NCBI GenBank assembly: GCA_910574965.1
Contig: CAJTDB010000018.1
Span: forward strand, 13,272-72,320
DNA length: 59,049 nt
Origin: Lachnospiraceae bacterium
GTDB taxonomy: Bacteria; Bacillota; Clostridia; Lachnospirales; Lachnospiraceae
Direction: 5' to 3'
Under the pieces are notes generated by a model. That model was not told where the DNA came from, did no database searches, and saw only the letters and a list, made by a program, of their open reading frames with translations. Numbering within the stretch: the first letter of the stretch is position 1; every line of letters begins with the position of its first letter. Made by a program: the position numbers and the translations under genes. Of this stretch, positions 50,558 through 59,049 are shown piece by piece.

Positions 50558-51979
50558 TCAGAACCGAAAATCCCGCTTTCCTTCTGCAATATCGTGAATG
50601 TGTTCCGCTGCGATTCTCTTCACCTTTGGATTTGGTATTTTCTCAAGTTCTCTCTCAATCAGTGCCATACCAAGCTCTTTCGTCTCTTCACTGGCATAAT
50701 CCTCCAGATATTCTTTCAGAGTCATAAGCGCATTGGGGTGGCAGCAGTTTAAGATCTGCATATTTTTACAGAGGGACATAAAACGGTCTCCGGTTCGTCC
50801 CTCCCGGTAACAGGCCGTGCAGAAGCTTGGGATATAATCCAGCTTCATAAGCCAGTTCACGACCTCGTCCAGTGTCCGCTGATCGCTTACATCAAATTGT
50901 GCGCTGGTCACTTCTTCTTTGGTCTCTGGTTCGGCATAGCCGCCTACGCTTGTTCTGGATGCACCGCTGATCTGGGAGACGCCAAGAGGAAGGACGCGTT
51001 CCCTGACTTCCTGGCTTTCTCTGGTGGAGATAATCATGCCTGTGTAGGGTACGGAGATCCGGATCAATGCGCAGATTTTGGCGAATATATCATCGCTGAT
51101 GCTGTTGTCGAAAGCCGACGGATCGATATCGTCTGCATGTTTGATCCGCGGAACGCTGATCGTGTGAGGGCCTACACCATGAACCGCTTCTAAATGCTCG
51201 GCGTGCATAAGAAGGCCGGCAAATTCATAGCGATATAGTTCTAATCCGAATAAGACACCTAAACCTACATCGTCGATTCCGCCTTCCATAGCTCGGTCCA
51301 TAGCTTCCGTATGGTATGCGTAGTCGTGCTTGGGTCCGGCGGGATGCAGTTTCTCATAACTTTCCTTATGATAAGTCTCCTGGAACAGAATGTAAGTTCC
51401 AATCTCAGCTTCTTTCAGCTTCCGGTAATTTTCTACAGTGGTAGCTGCAATATTGACATTGACTCTGCGGATGGCACCGTTTTTATGTTTGATGCTGTAG
51501 ATCGTACGGATACATTCTAAGATGTATTCAATGGGATTGTTGACCGGATCCTCACCGGCTTCGATGGCCAGCCGCTTGTGTCCCATATCCTGCAGGGCAG
51601 TCACTTCTTTGATGATCTCTTCCTGGGTCAGCTTTTTCCTTGCGATATGCTTGTTTTTGGCATGATACGGACAGTATACACATCCGTTGACACAGTAGTT
51701 GGACAAATACAGCGGGGCAAACAGCACAATGCGGTTTCCGTAGTAATCTTTCTTCAACTGCTCTGCCAGTGTGAAAAATTCCTCTACTTTTTCCGGGATA
51801 TCACATGCCAGGAGCACCGATGCTTCTCTGTGAGTCAGCCCTTTTCGTTCCCTTGCCTTTGCAAGAATGCGGTCGATGACTTCTAAATCCTCCTTGTGCG
51901 CATCTGCATACTCCAGTGTCTCCCGGATCTCTTCGTCCGAGATAAATTCCTCTGCCTTTAAAGACATTACATTGTACAT
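50558..51979 (-). CDS. hydG: [FeFe]-hydrogenase maturase HydG (473 aa)
   Basis: Radical-SAM tyrosine lyase: the CVNGCVYC motif (CxxxCxxC) near residue 100 holds the SAM cluster, and the C-terminal CTACYREGRTG with CKNMQILNCC supplies the second, auxiliary cluster. It makes the CO and cyanide ligands of the H-cluster from tyrosine. Length matches HydG (about 470). AAAGGAG lies 12 bases before the ATG. It is divergent from the structural genes hydC-B-A, with the TM1266 gene in between. HydE and HydF are not in the window. Confidence 0.95.
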   Translation of the reverse strand: MYNVMSLKAEEFISDEEIRETLEYADAHKEDLEVIDRILAKARERKGLTHREASVLLACDIPEKVEEFFTLAEQLKKDYYGNRIVLFAPLYLSNYCVNGCVYCPYHAKNKHIARKKLTQEEIIKEVTALQDMGHKRLAIEAGEDPVNNPIEYILECIRTIYSIKHKNGAIRRVNVNIAATTVENYRKLKEAEIGTYILFQETYHKESYEKLHPAGPKHDYAYHTEAMDRAMEGGIDDVGLGVLFGLELYRYEFAGLLMHAEHLEAVHGVGPHTISVPRIKHADDIDPSAFDNSISDDIFAKICALIRISVPYTGMIISTRESQEVRERVLPLGVSQISGASRTSVGGYAEPETKEEVTSAQFDVSDQRTLDEVVNWLMKLDYIPSFCTACYREGRTGDRFMSLCKNMQILNCCHPNALMTLKEYLEDYASEETKELGMALIERELEKIPNPKVKRIAAEHIHDIAEGKRDFRF

Positions 51980-52080
51980 AATCGATGTACGCTCCTTTCT
52001 TCCCGGTCAGGCGTATTCGGCTTTCCGGTTAGTAATAATAAAATGATATTTATGTAAAGCTGTAGGTTGTATAAACCATG

Positions 52081-52338
52081 CTAAACATCTCTTTTTACAT
52101 TGGAATACACGGTCTTTGCCGTGACTCCCGCAAGGCGTCCGATCTTTCCGGACAGAGCACTCACTGTGTCCTGGGGTGCATCGATGGCTACACTGATGAT
52201 ATTCACTTTTCGTTCCCGGTAAGGAATGCCCATCCGCCCGATGATATAGCTGCTATATTCGTGCAAAAGCCGGTTCAGTGCCTCTATGGCTTCCATATTT
52301 TCCACAATGATCCCGATCAATGCGATCCTCGTTTCCAT
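52081..52338 (-). CDS. TM1266-family putative regulator of the [FeFe] hydrogenase (85 aa)
   Basis: The short ACT-like protein (METRIALIGIIVENMEAIEA, NIISVAIDAPQDTVSALSGK, AGVTAKTVYSNV) matches the TM1266 family, often called iron-only hydrogenase system regulator because it lies beside hyd genes. No DNA-binding domain is present, so its role is likely indirect. AGGAGAAATG precedes the ATG. It is upstream of hydG on the same strand and likely co-transcribed. Confidence 0.88.
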   Translation of the reverse strand: METRIALIGIIVENMEAIEALNRLLHEYSSYIIGRMGIPYRERKVNIISVAIDAPQDTVSALSGKIGRLAGVTAKTVYSNVKRDV

Positions 52339-52372
52339 ACATTTCTCCTAAAACAGATTATGAAATAAAATA

Positions 52373-52391
52373 TTGTGAAATATTTATATAA
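52373..52391. promoter_or_regulatory. Rex-like half-palindrome between hyd operons
   Basis: TTGTGAAATATTTATATAA matches the left part of the Rex consensus (TTGTGAANNNNTTCACAA) but its right half is poor. It lies 35 bp upstream of the TM1266 start, where redox control of hydrogenase genes would be expected. Weak evidence. Confidence 0.3.
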
Positions 52392-52592
52392 ATTCTAGCA
52401 TATCTTTCAGAAAAAGACAACTATTTATATCATTGATGGAGCTGCCGAATTTGTCAAAAATCGTAAAAATACACAAAAACTTGGCGGGAATTCTGTGCGT
52501 TTTGAACATTGTGCAAAAGCTTCCGGAGTGTTAAAGTTATATGTGTATACATGTGCGGTTTGTACAATTAACGAAACAAGGAGGAAAAACGA

Positions 52593-53069
52593 ATGCTGGA
52601 TCAGTCTTATTATCGTAAGACAGATGAGATCATTGAGCACTACGGCCGCAAGGCTGGCTCACTGATCCCAATCATGCAGGATATTCAGGCAGAATATCGT
52701 TATCTGCCGGGAGAGCTGCTGACCTATGTGGCAAAGGAAATCGGAATCAAGGAGGCAAAAGCGTACAGTGTAGCTACCTTCTATGAGAACTTTTCCTTTG
52801 AAGCAAAGGGGAAATATGTGATTAAAGTATGTGACGGAACAGCCTGTCATGTTCGGAAATCCACTCCGGTGCTGGAAGCACTATGGAAGGAACTGGGGCT
52901 CAGCAAGAAAAAACATACGACGGATGATATGATGTTTACAGTGGAAACCGTATCCTGTCTGGGCGCATGCGGTCTTGCTCCGACGATGATGGTGAACGAA
53001 GATGTATATCCTTCCATGACACCGGAAAAGGCACTTGCAGTTATTGAAGAATTGAGAGGTAAGGGCTGA
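52593..53069 (+). CDS. hydC: Hydrogenase NADH-linked subunit, NuoE-like (158 aa)
   Basis: A thioredoxin-like [2Fe-2S] protein: CDGTACHVRKST supplies two cysteines and CLGACGLAPTMMVNED the other two. The N-terminal four-helix part (IMQDIQAEYRYLPGELLTYV) is typical of NuoE/HydC. It transfers electrons within the NADH-dependent hydrogenase complex. AAGGAGG precedes the ATG. Its stop codon touches the start of the next gene (53069). Confidence 0.93.
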   Translation: MLDQSYYRKTDEIIEHYGRKAGSLIPIMQDIQAEYRYLPGELLTYVAKEIGIKEAKAYSVATFYENFSFEAKGKYVIKVCDGTACHVRKSTPVLEALWKELGLSKKKHTTDDMMFTVETVSCLGACGLAPTMMVNEDVYPSMTPEKALAVIEELRGKG

Positions 53070-54955
53070 TGATTAAAAACAAAGAAGAATTGTTACAGGT
53101 TCGTGAATCAGCCAGAGAACAGGTAGCAGCTTATGACTGCAGGATACTTGTCTGTTCCGGTACAGGCTGTATTGCAACGGGATCTATGAAGATTTACGAG
53201 GAGTTTCTGACTCTGACGAAAGACGCTCCAGGTGTCGTGCTTGACTTTGCGCCTCATGACGAAGGGGAACATGAACATGTGGGCGTGAAGAAAACAGGCT
53301 GCCAGGGCTTCTGTGAATTAGGACCATTGGTCCGTATCCAGAAGGGTGAGGAAATTATCCAGTATGTGAAGGTTCAGATAGAAGACTGTAAGGAGATCTT
53401 TGAATCAACTGTTCTCGGAAACGAAGTTGTAGAACGTCTTCTTTATTCAAAAAAAGACGTTCATTATAAGCATCCGGAAGACATTCCGTTTATGGCAAAG
53501 CAGACAAGAATCGTTTTGGAGAACTGCGGACGTGTGGATGCAGAGTCTCTGGATGAGTATATTGCAGCAGGCGGATTCGAGGCTCTGACAAAAGCGATGT
53601 TCGACATGAGCCGGGAAGAGATCATCGAGGAAGTTGACCGTTCCGGACTGCGCGGACGCGGAGGCGGCGGATTCCCCTGCGGCAGAAAATGGAAACAGGT
53701 GGCGAGACAGAAGGAGAAGATCCGTTATGTGGTTTGTAACGGTGACGAAGGTGATCCGGGAGCATTCATGGATGGTTCCGTTATGGAAGGCGATCCGTTC
53801 AAGCTGATTGAGGGTATGATGATCGCAGCGTATGCAGTGGAGTCTACGGACGGCTACATTTATGTGCGTGCAGAGTATCCCATGTCTGTCAAGAGACTTC
53901 GCCATGCCATTGCTCAGTTAGAGGAGAGAGGTCTTTTAGGCGATAATATTCTTGGTACAGATTTTTCCTTCCATTTACATATTAACAGAGGTGCAGGCGC
54001 ATTCGTCTGCGGCGAGGGTTCTGCTCTGACCGCATCCATCGAAGGCAACAGAGGTATGCCTCGTGTCAAACCGCCTCGTACGGTAGAAAAGGGACTTTGG
54101 GAAAAACCGACAGTCCTGAACAATGTGGAGACTTATGCCAATGTTCCGAAGATCCTCCTTAAAGGCGCAGACTGGTATCGGACCATCGGTACGGAGGGCA
54201 GCCCAGGAACGAAGACGTTCTCCTTGACCGGTTCGATCGAGAACACAGGTCTGATCGAGGTGCCTATGGGAAGCACTCTGCGGGAGATTATCTTCGATAT
54301 CGGCGGCGGACTGAAGAATGGTGCAGAGTTCAAGGCTGTACAGATCGGCGGACCATCCGGCGGATGTCTGACGGAAAAGCATCTTGATGAGCCGCTTGAT
54401 TTCGACTCCGTGAAGAAGTTCAATGCCATTGTCGGTTCCGGCGGTATGGTTGTTATGGATACCAACACCTGTATGGTAGAGGTGGCACGTTTCTTCATGA
54501 GCTTTACCCAGAGAGAGTCCTGCGGCAAATGTGTACCGTGCCGTGAAGGTACAAAGAGAATGTTAGAGATCCTTGAGAAGATCGTAGCCGGCGAAGGTGA
54601 GATGGAAGATCTGGACCGCCTGGAAGAGTTGGCAAATATGATTCGCAGCATGGCGCTCTGCGGTCTTGGAAAGAGCGCTCCGCTTCCGGTCATCAGTACG
54701 CTGAAGACGTTCAGGGATGAGTATGTAGAGCATATTGTGGACAAGAAATGTCCGGCAAAAGTCTGTCAGGCTATGCGCCGTTTCGCTATCAATCCGGAGT
54801 ACTGCAAGGGCTGCGGCAAGTGTGCGAAAAACTGTCCGGTGGGCGCAATCACTGGTGTCCGCAAGGAATGCTATCATATTAACCCGAAACTTTGTATCAA
54901 GTGCGGCGCATGTAAAGACAACTGCGCATTTGACGCGATCTATATCGAGGAATAG
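53069..54955 (+). CDS. hydB: NADH-binding flavoprotein subunit, NuoF/HydB-like (628 aa)
   Basis: Order of domains: an N-terminal thioredoxin-like [2Fe-2S] domain (CSGTGCIATGS, GCQGFCELGPLVRI), the FMN/NADH domain (GLRGRGGGGFPCGRKW, VCNGDEGDPGAFMD), the NuoF cluster ESCGKCVPCREGTKRM, and two C-terminal ferredoxin clusters (CKGCGKCAKNCPVGAI, CIKCGACKDNCAFDAI). It oxidises NADH and passes electrons towards HydA; in related complexes it supports electron bifurcation with ferredoxin. Length of about 600 is usual. It is the middle gene of the operon; hydA begins 11 bp later. Confidence 0.96.
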   Translation: MIKNKEELLQVRESAREQVAAYDCRILVCSGTGCIATGSMKIYEEFLTLTKDAPGVVLDFAPHDEGEHEHVGVKKTGCQGFCELGPLVRIQKGEEIIQYVKVQIEDCKEIFESTVLGNEVVERLLYSKKDVHYKHPEDIPFMAKQTRIVLENCGRVDAESLDEYIAAGGFEALTKAMFDMSREEIIEEVDRSGLRGRGGGGFPCGRKWKQVARQKEKIRYVVCNGDEGDPGAFMDGSVMEGDPFKLIEGMMIAAYAVESTDGYIYVRAEYPMSVKRLRHAIAQLEERGLLGDNILGTDFSFHLHINRGAGAFVCGEGSALTASIEGNRGMPRVKPPRTVEKGLWEKPTVLNNVETYANVPKILLKGADWYRTIGTEGSPGTKTFSLTGSIENTGLIEVPMGSTLREIIFDIGGGLKNGAEFKAVQIGGPSGGCLTEKHLDEPLDFDSVKKFNAIVGSGGMVVMDTNTCMVEVARFFMSFTQRESCGKCVPCREGTKRMLEILEKIVAGEGEMEDLDRLEELANMIRSMALCGLGKSAPLPVISTLKTFRDEYVEHIVDKKCPAKVCQAMRRFAINPEYCKGCGKCAKNCPVGAITGVRKECYHINPKLCIKCGACKDNCAFDAIYIEE

Positions 54956-54966
54956 GGAGGACAGAT

Positions 54967-56673
54967 ATGGGAACAATTACAATAGATGGTAGAAAAGTAG
55001 AATTTACCGATGAGAAGAATGTCCTGTCTATTATCCGTAAAGCCGGCATCGACATTCCGACTCTTTGCTATCACTCTGAACTTTCCACGTTCGGCGCTTG
55101 CCGTCTGTGTACAGTGGAAGACAACAGAGGAAGGATGTTTGCATCCTGCTCCGAGGAGCCCCGCGATGGTATGGAGATCTATACCAATACCGGAAAACTG
55201 AAGAAATACAGGAAAATGATTATTGAACTGCTTCTGGCAGCTCACTGCAGAGACTGTACCACCTGCGTAAAGAGCGGTGACTGTGACCTGCAGGCACTTG
55301 CGCTGCGCTTCGGCGTGACGGAAGTGCGCTTTAAAAATTATCGGGAAGAGAAACCGCTGGATCTCAGCTCGCCTTCCATTATCCGTGATCCGAACAAATG
55401 TATCCTTTGCGGCAACTGTGTACGCGTCTGCAGCGAGCTGCAGGGTGTAGGTGCTCTCGGATTTGCACATCGCGGTTCAGATGCTATGGTTATGCCGGCC
55501 TTTGACCGTGAAATCTCAACGACCGAGTGCGTAAACTGCGGACAGTGCCGTGTCTTCTGCCCAACGGGCGCGATCAGCATCAAAGACGATAAGGAAGCAG
55601 TATGGGATGCACTGGCAGATCCGAACGTACGTGTGGTGGCACAGATTGCTCCGTCAGTCCGTGTGGCAGTAGGCGATGCTTTCGGACTTCCCAAGGGCAA
55701 GAGCACCATGGGCAAGATTGTCAGTGTGCTTCACAGAATGGGATTTGACGAGGTTTATGATACGAATTTCAGTGCGGACCTTACGATTATGGAAGAGTCC
55801 GCGGAGTTCCTGGACCGCGTGAAAAACGGCGGCAAGCTGCCGCTTCTTACCTCCTGCTGTCCGGCATGGGTGAAGTTTGTAGGCGATCAGTTTGAGGAGT
55901 TCAAGGACAACGTATCCACCTGTCGTTCCCCGCAGGGTATGCTCTCCGCAGTGGTGAAGGAATACTTCCGTGATCCGGCCAACGGCGGAGACAAGAAGAC
56001 CGTGATGGTATCTTTCATGCCGTGTACGGCGAAGAAGATGGAAGCGAAACGTCCCAACAGCCGGACGGAGGGCGAGCAGGATACCGATTATGTCATCACC
56101 ACCACAGAACTGGTGCAGATGATCAAGACGACCGGTATCGATTTTGCAGATTTGGAGTCGGAGGCTTCCGATATTCCGTTCGGTCTGGGTTCCGGCGGCG
56201 GCGTGATCTTCGGTGTTACCGGCGGCGTGACCGAGGCTGTCATCAGAAGACTGACGGAAGGGCATGATAAGGCAACGCTGGATCGTATCGCAGAGTGCGG
56301 CGTCCGTCAGAGCGGTGATGATGATTTCATCCGTGAATTCTCGATTCCTTATGGCGGAATGGATGTGAAGATCTGCGTAGTCAGCGGGCTTGCCAATGCG
56401 AGAACCGTTATGGAGCAGGTGAGAAGCGGTGAGAAAGAGTATCATCTGATCGAGGTTATGGCATGCCGCCGCGGATGCGTCATGGGCGGAGGACAGCCGC
56501 GTCTGAAGGGCCTGAAGGCGAAGACCGCAAGAACCACTGGCATTTACAACGCGGACAATATTTCTGTTATTAAGAAATGTGACGAGAATCCGACCGTTAT
56601 TGCATTGTATGAAGGTTTCCTGAAAGGGAAAGAGCATAAATTACTGCACAATGAGGAGTTCTGCTCTTCATAG
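54967..56673 (+). CDS. hydA: [FeFe] hydrogenase catalytic subunit HydA (568 aa)
   Basis: N-terminal [2Fe-2S] domain (CYHSELSTFGACRLC), a His-ligated cluster (HCRDCTTCVKSGDC), two [4Fe-4S] clusters (CILCGNCVRVC, CVNCGQCRVFCPTGAI), then the H-cluster motifs TSCCPAWVKF, MPCTAKKMEAKR and MACRRGCVMGGGQP. The third motif has RR where MACPGGC is common, yet all cysteines are present. It makes H2 from protons with electrons from NADH via HydB and HydC. The 568-residue length suits the NADH-dependent group. AGGGAGG precedes the ATG. The terminator lies 80 bp after its stop. Confidence 0.97.
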   Translation: MGTITIDGRKVEFTDEKNVLSIIRKAGIDIPTLCYHSELSTFGACRLCTVEDNRGRMFASCSEEPRDGMEIYTNTGKLKKYRKMIIELLLAAHCRDCTTCVKSGDCDLQALALRFGVTEVRFKNYREEKPLDLSSPSIIRDPNKCILCGNCVRVCSELQGVGALGFAHRGSDAMVMPAFDREISTTECVNCGQCRVFCPTGAISIKDDKEAVWDALADPNVRVVAQIAPSVRVAVGDAFGLPKGKSTMGKIVSVLHRMGFDEVYDTNFSADLTIMEESAEFLDRVKNGGKLPLLTSCCPAWVKFVGDQFEEFKDNVSTCRSPQGMLSAVVKEYFRDPANGGDKKTVMVSFMPCTAKKMEAKRPNSRTEGEQDTDYVITTTELVQMIKTTGIDFADLESEASDIPFGLGSGGGVIFGVTGGVTEAVIRRLTEGHDKATLDRIAECGVRQSGDDDFIREFSIPYGGMDVKICVVSGLANARTVMEQVRSGEKEYHLIEVMACRRGCVMGGGQPRLKGLKAKTARTTGIYNADNISVIKKCDENPTVIALYEGFLKGKEHKLLHNEEFCSS

Positions 56674-56752
56674 GCAGTAGAACAGAGGGATGTAGTGTGA
56701 ATTTTCTGTGAAAAAGCTGGAAGTTTACCAGGAGTGTGTTAGAATAGAATCG

Positions 56753-56801
56753 GACAGCAGGAACAAAGCCGCGAATCGCTGCTTCGTTCCTGCTGTCTTT
56801 T
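56753..56801 (+). terminator. Terminator of the hydCBA operon
   Basis: GACAGCAGGAAC (56753-56764) pairs perfectly with GTTCCTGCTGTC (56786-56797), followed by TTTT. Confidence 0.85.
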
Positions 56802-56832
56802 CATACAGATATTTAACAGGAGGCAAGGCGTA

Positions 56833-58344
56833 ATGTTCCGAACAGGGCAAAGACCTCTGCAGATCAGGCATTCGATCCGAAAAAAAATAACCATATTGTT
56901 TTCCGTAGTGCTAATGGCGGCGCTGACTGCCTGCTGGCTGGCCAACAGCTTTTTCCTGGAACGGTATTATTTAAGTAATAAAAAAGACGTTTTGCAGGAT
57001 GCGTACGGAAGGCTTGATGCTGCTTCGGGTTCGGAAAGCTTAGAAACCGAATCTTTTATCCAGCTTTTAAGTGTGATATGTGAAACGAACAATATCAGTC
57101 TGCTGGTAATGGACAGCAGTGGATATGTGAAAATCTATACTACCAAAGATTATATGATGATGCGCCGGAGGCTTTATGACTATTTGTTCGGACAGGTCCC
57201 TCCGGAAAATATGGAGAAGATGAAAGTTCTTGAGGAACAGGACTATTACTCCATCCGTATGTGCCAGGATTTTGACTCGAAGATTGAATATGTAGAAATG
57301 ATCGGATCTCTTCAAAGCGGAGAGCTGTTCCTCATGCGTACAGCCTTAGAACCCATCCGGGAGAGCGTTCAGCTAGCCAATCGCTTTCTATTATATGTAG
57401 GACTTTCGGTACTGGCCATAGGAGCACTGATTATACAGATGCTGGCAAAACGGATTGCGGAGCCGCTTTTGGAACTTGCAAAGCTTTCGGAGCGGATGAG
57501 CAATCTGGAATTTGATGTAAAGTTTTACGGAAAAAAAGATGATGAGATTACGTTTCTGGGAAATCATATGAACCGGCTTTCGGAGACACTGGAGAAAACG
57601 ATCTCGGAACTGAAAACAGCCAACAATGAGCTTCAAAGGGATATTGAACAGAAAACTCGCAACGATGAGATGCGCAAGGAGTTTTTATCCAATATTTCTC
57701 ATGAGCTGAAGACTCCCATTGCGCTGGTCCAGGGATATGCAGAAGGGCTTCAGGAATGTATCAACGACGATCCGGAGAGCCGCAGCTTTTATTGTGAAGT
57801 CATTATGGATGAAGCGGCTAAAATGAATCGGATGGTAAAAAATCTCCTGACACTGAACGAACTGGAGTTCGGGAATGAAGTTGTGACTATGGAGCGTTTT
57901 GATCTGGCGTTTATGATCCACAACATGCTTCAATCCACAAGGATTCTTTTTGAGCAGAAGCAGGTACGGCTGATCTATGAACAGAAGGAACCGGTTTATG
58001 TATGGGCTAACGAATACAAGTTAGAGGAAGTTTTGAATAATTATATCAGCAACGCTCTAAATCATGTGGAAGGGGAGAAGATTATTAAAATTACCCTTTT
58101 AAGCCAGTCGGACCGGGTAAGGGTGGGTGTATTCAATACAGGAAAGCCTATTCCGGAAGAAGATCTTCTGAAAATCTGGGATAAATTTTATAAGGTAGAT
58201 AAGGCGCGGACAAGAGAGTATGGAGGGAGCGGCGTCGGTCTGTCCATTGTAAAAGCGATCTTAGAGTCCATGCATCGAAACTATGGTGCAGTCAACTATG
58301 AGAACGGCGTGGAGTTCTGGTTTGACTTGGACAGTCGGACGTAG
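56833..58344 (+). CDS. Sensor histidine kinase, orphan (503 aa)
   Basis: Two membrane helices (about 19-42 and 186-206) enclose a 140-residue extracellular sensor; a HAMP linker, a coiled coil, HisKA with His in NISHELKTPIALVQGY (near 290) and HATPase (NNYISNALNH, GGSGVGLSIVKAIL) follow. It is a classical VanS/PhoR-type kinase. AGGAGGCAAGG precedes the ATG. No response regulator is next to it: the hydrogenase operon lies upstream and the rRNA operon downstream. The orphan OmpR-type regulator at 38662 is a possible partner by type only. Confidence 0.93.
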   Translation: MFRTGQRPLQIRHSIRKKITILFSVVLMAALTACWLANSFFLERYYLSNKKDVLQDAYGRLDAASGSESLETESFIQLLSVICETNNISLLVMDSSGYVKIYTTKDYMMMRRRLYDYLFGQVPPENMEKMKVLEEQDYYSIRMCQDFDSKIEYVEMIGSLQSGELFLMRTALEPIRESVQLANRFLLYVGLSVLAIGALIIQMLAKRIAEPLLELAKLSERMSNLEFDVKFYGKKDDEITFLGNHMNRLSETLEKTISELKTANNELQRDIEQKTRNDEMRKEFLSNISHELKTPIALVQGYAEGLQECINDDPESRSFYCEVIMDEAAKMNRMVKNLLTLNELEFGNEVVTMERFDLAFMIHNMLQSTRILFEQKQVRLIYEQKEPVYVWANEYKLEEVLNNYISNALNHVEGEKIIKITLLSQSDRVRVGVFNTGKPIPEEDLLKIWDKFYKVDKARTREYGGSGVGLSIVKAILESMHRNYGAVNYENGVEFWFDLDSRT

Positions 58345-58387
58345 TTGGAGCAGAATAGAAAAAATGTAAAAAAATGAAAAAAAGGTA

Positions 58388-58416
58388 TTGACAATTAGAA
58401 AAAGCTCTGTTATTAT
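58388..58416 (+). promoter_or_regulatory. rRNA promoter P1
   Basis: TTGACA (58388-58393), 17 bp, TATTAT (58411-58416). Confidence 0.85.
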
Positions 58417-58513
58417 AACAAAGCTGACTGCGAGAGCAGTTGTGAAAGGAATCATATTTTGAAGAATAAAATCACTTTTTCGAAAAAATTTAGAAAATTT
58501 TAGAAAAAAGCTA

Positions 58514-58542
58514 TTGACAGATTTTGAAAGATATGATATCCT
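58514..58542 (+). promoter_or_regulatory. rRNA promoter P2
   Basis: TTGACA (58514-58519), 17 bp, TATCCT (58537-58542). Tandem strong promoters with 17-bp spacing are typical of rRNA operons. Confidence 0.85.
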
Positions 58543-58727
58543 GTATAAGTCGTCGCGAGAGCGGCAACAAAACAGCATGAACCTTGATAATTAAATAGTG
58601 CTTTTATGAAGTCTTCGAAAATTCTTTGAACATGAATTTTTGAGAACAGCTTTTACTGAAAAAGTAAAGCGACCTAAAAACAGTAACGGATAGAACAGCC
58701 AAGTGTTGTTCTGAACGGAACAAATTC

Positions 58728-59049
<322 letters not shown>

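Larger units (their letters stand above)
58345..58727. other. rRNA operon leader region
   Basis: A very AT-rich stretch with two strong promoters and short stems, GCGAGAGCAGT near 58430 and CGCGAGAGCGGC near 58555, each just downstream of a promoter. The 160 bases before the 16S gene form the processed leader. No gene is seen. Confidence 0.7.

Noticed and set aside
52550-52592. Rex operator directly before hydC
   Set aside because: TTGTACAATTAACGAAACAA looks palindromic at first but has the wrong length and spacing for the Rex consensus.

Overview
This window looks like a chromosomal segment of a strictly anaerobic Gram-positive gut clostridium, most likely a member of the Lachnospiraceae. 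The evidence is the 5' end of a 16S rRNA gene at the right edge with a Clostridia-type sequence, a NADH-linked [FeFe]-hydrogenase operon with its HydG maturase, a SecG / RNase R / SmpB / tmRNA cluster of Firmicutes type, strong AGGAGG-type ribosome binding sites, and many families typical of this group (DUF6465, TM1266, class II GalT, VanW and CAP surface proteins). No CRISPR array and no tRNA gene were seen.

Layout. 1-2.2 kb: a partial IS1182-type element inserted into a broken ISL3-type transposase gene. 2.4-2.7 kb: a structured leader in front of a truncated transporter remnant. 2.8-7.3 kb: a small unknown gene and a 1367-residue leucine-rich-repeat protein without a visible signal peptide. 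8.2-10.4 kb: convergent secreted CAP and VanW proteins that share an uncommon repeat module. 10.7-13.6 kb: a DUF2284 protein and a BlaR1/BlaI-type sensor-repressor pair with twin operators. 13.6-17.7 kb: a 176-bp foldback palindrome, then galT and galK, divergent from an AraC regulator. 17.8-22.6 kb: a DUF6465 protein and a sugar-acid locus (FadR-type regulator, GntP permease, IlvD/Edd dehydratase). 22.7-28.6 kb: a MATE exporter, a DtxR/MntR regulator, a DUF2201/VWA plus MoxR ATPase pair, a YfcE-type phosphodiesterase and a ferredoxin. 28.9-31.1 kb: a polar amino acid ABC importer. 31.1-34.4 kb: secG, rnr, smpB and ssrA. 34.5-39.3 kb: an HPt protein with a hybrid histidine kinase, a coiled-coil hypothetical and an orphan response regulator. 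39.4-40.8 kb: a second MATE exporter. 41.2-50.3 kb: a carbohydrate locus with FGGY kinase, SDR dehydrogenase, HAD phosphatase, ABC permeases and binding protein, a BtpA-family protein, a DeoR regulator and a Cof-type HAD phosphatase. 50.5-56.7 kb: hydG and the TM1266 protein, divergent from the three-gene electron-transfer hydrogenase operon. 56.8-58.3 kb: an orphan sensor kinase. 58.4 kb to the end: tandem rRNA promoters and the 5' part of 16S rRNA.

How the genes fit together. Several sections are self-contained metabolic modules with their own regulators: galactose (galK, galT, AraC), a sugar acid (FadR, GntP, IlvD/Edd) and an unidentified sugar or polyol (41-50 kb). The hydrogenase module would re-oxidise NADH to H2 during fermentation of such sugars. 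RNase R, SmpB and tmRNA form the ribosome-rescue set.

The best candidates for something new are the BtpA-containing carbohydrate locus with a 53-bp perfect palindrome in front of it, the giant LRR protein with an unrecognised C-terminal domain, the long foldback elements at 13.7 kb and in the rnr leader, and the possible pseudoknotted leader near 2.5 kb. All functional calls were made by reading the sequence. No database search was run.
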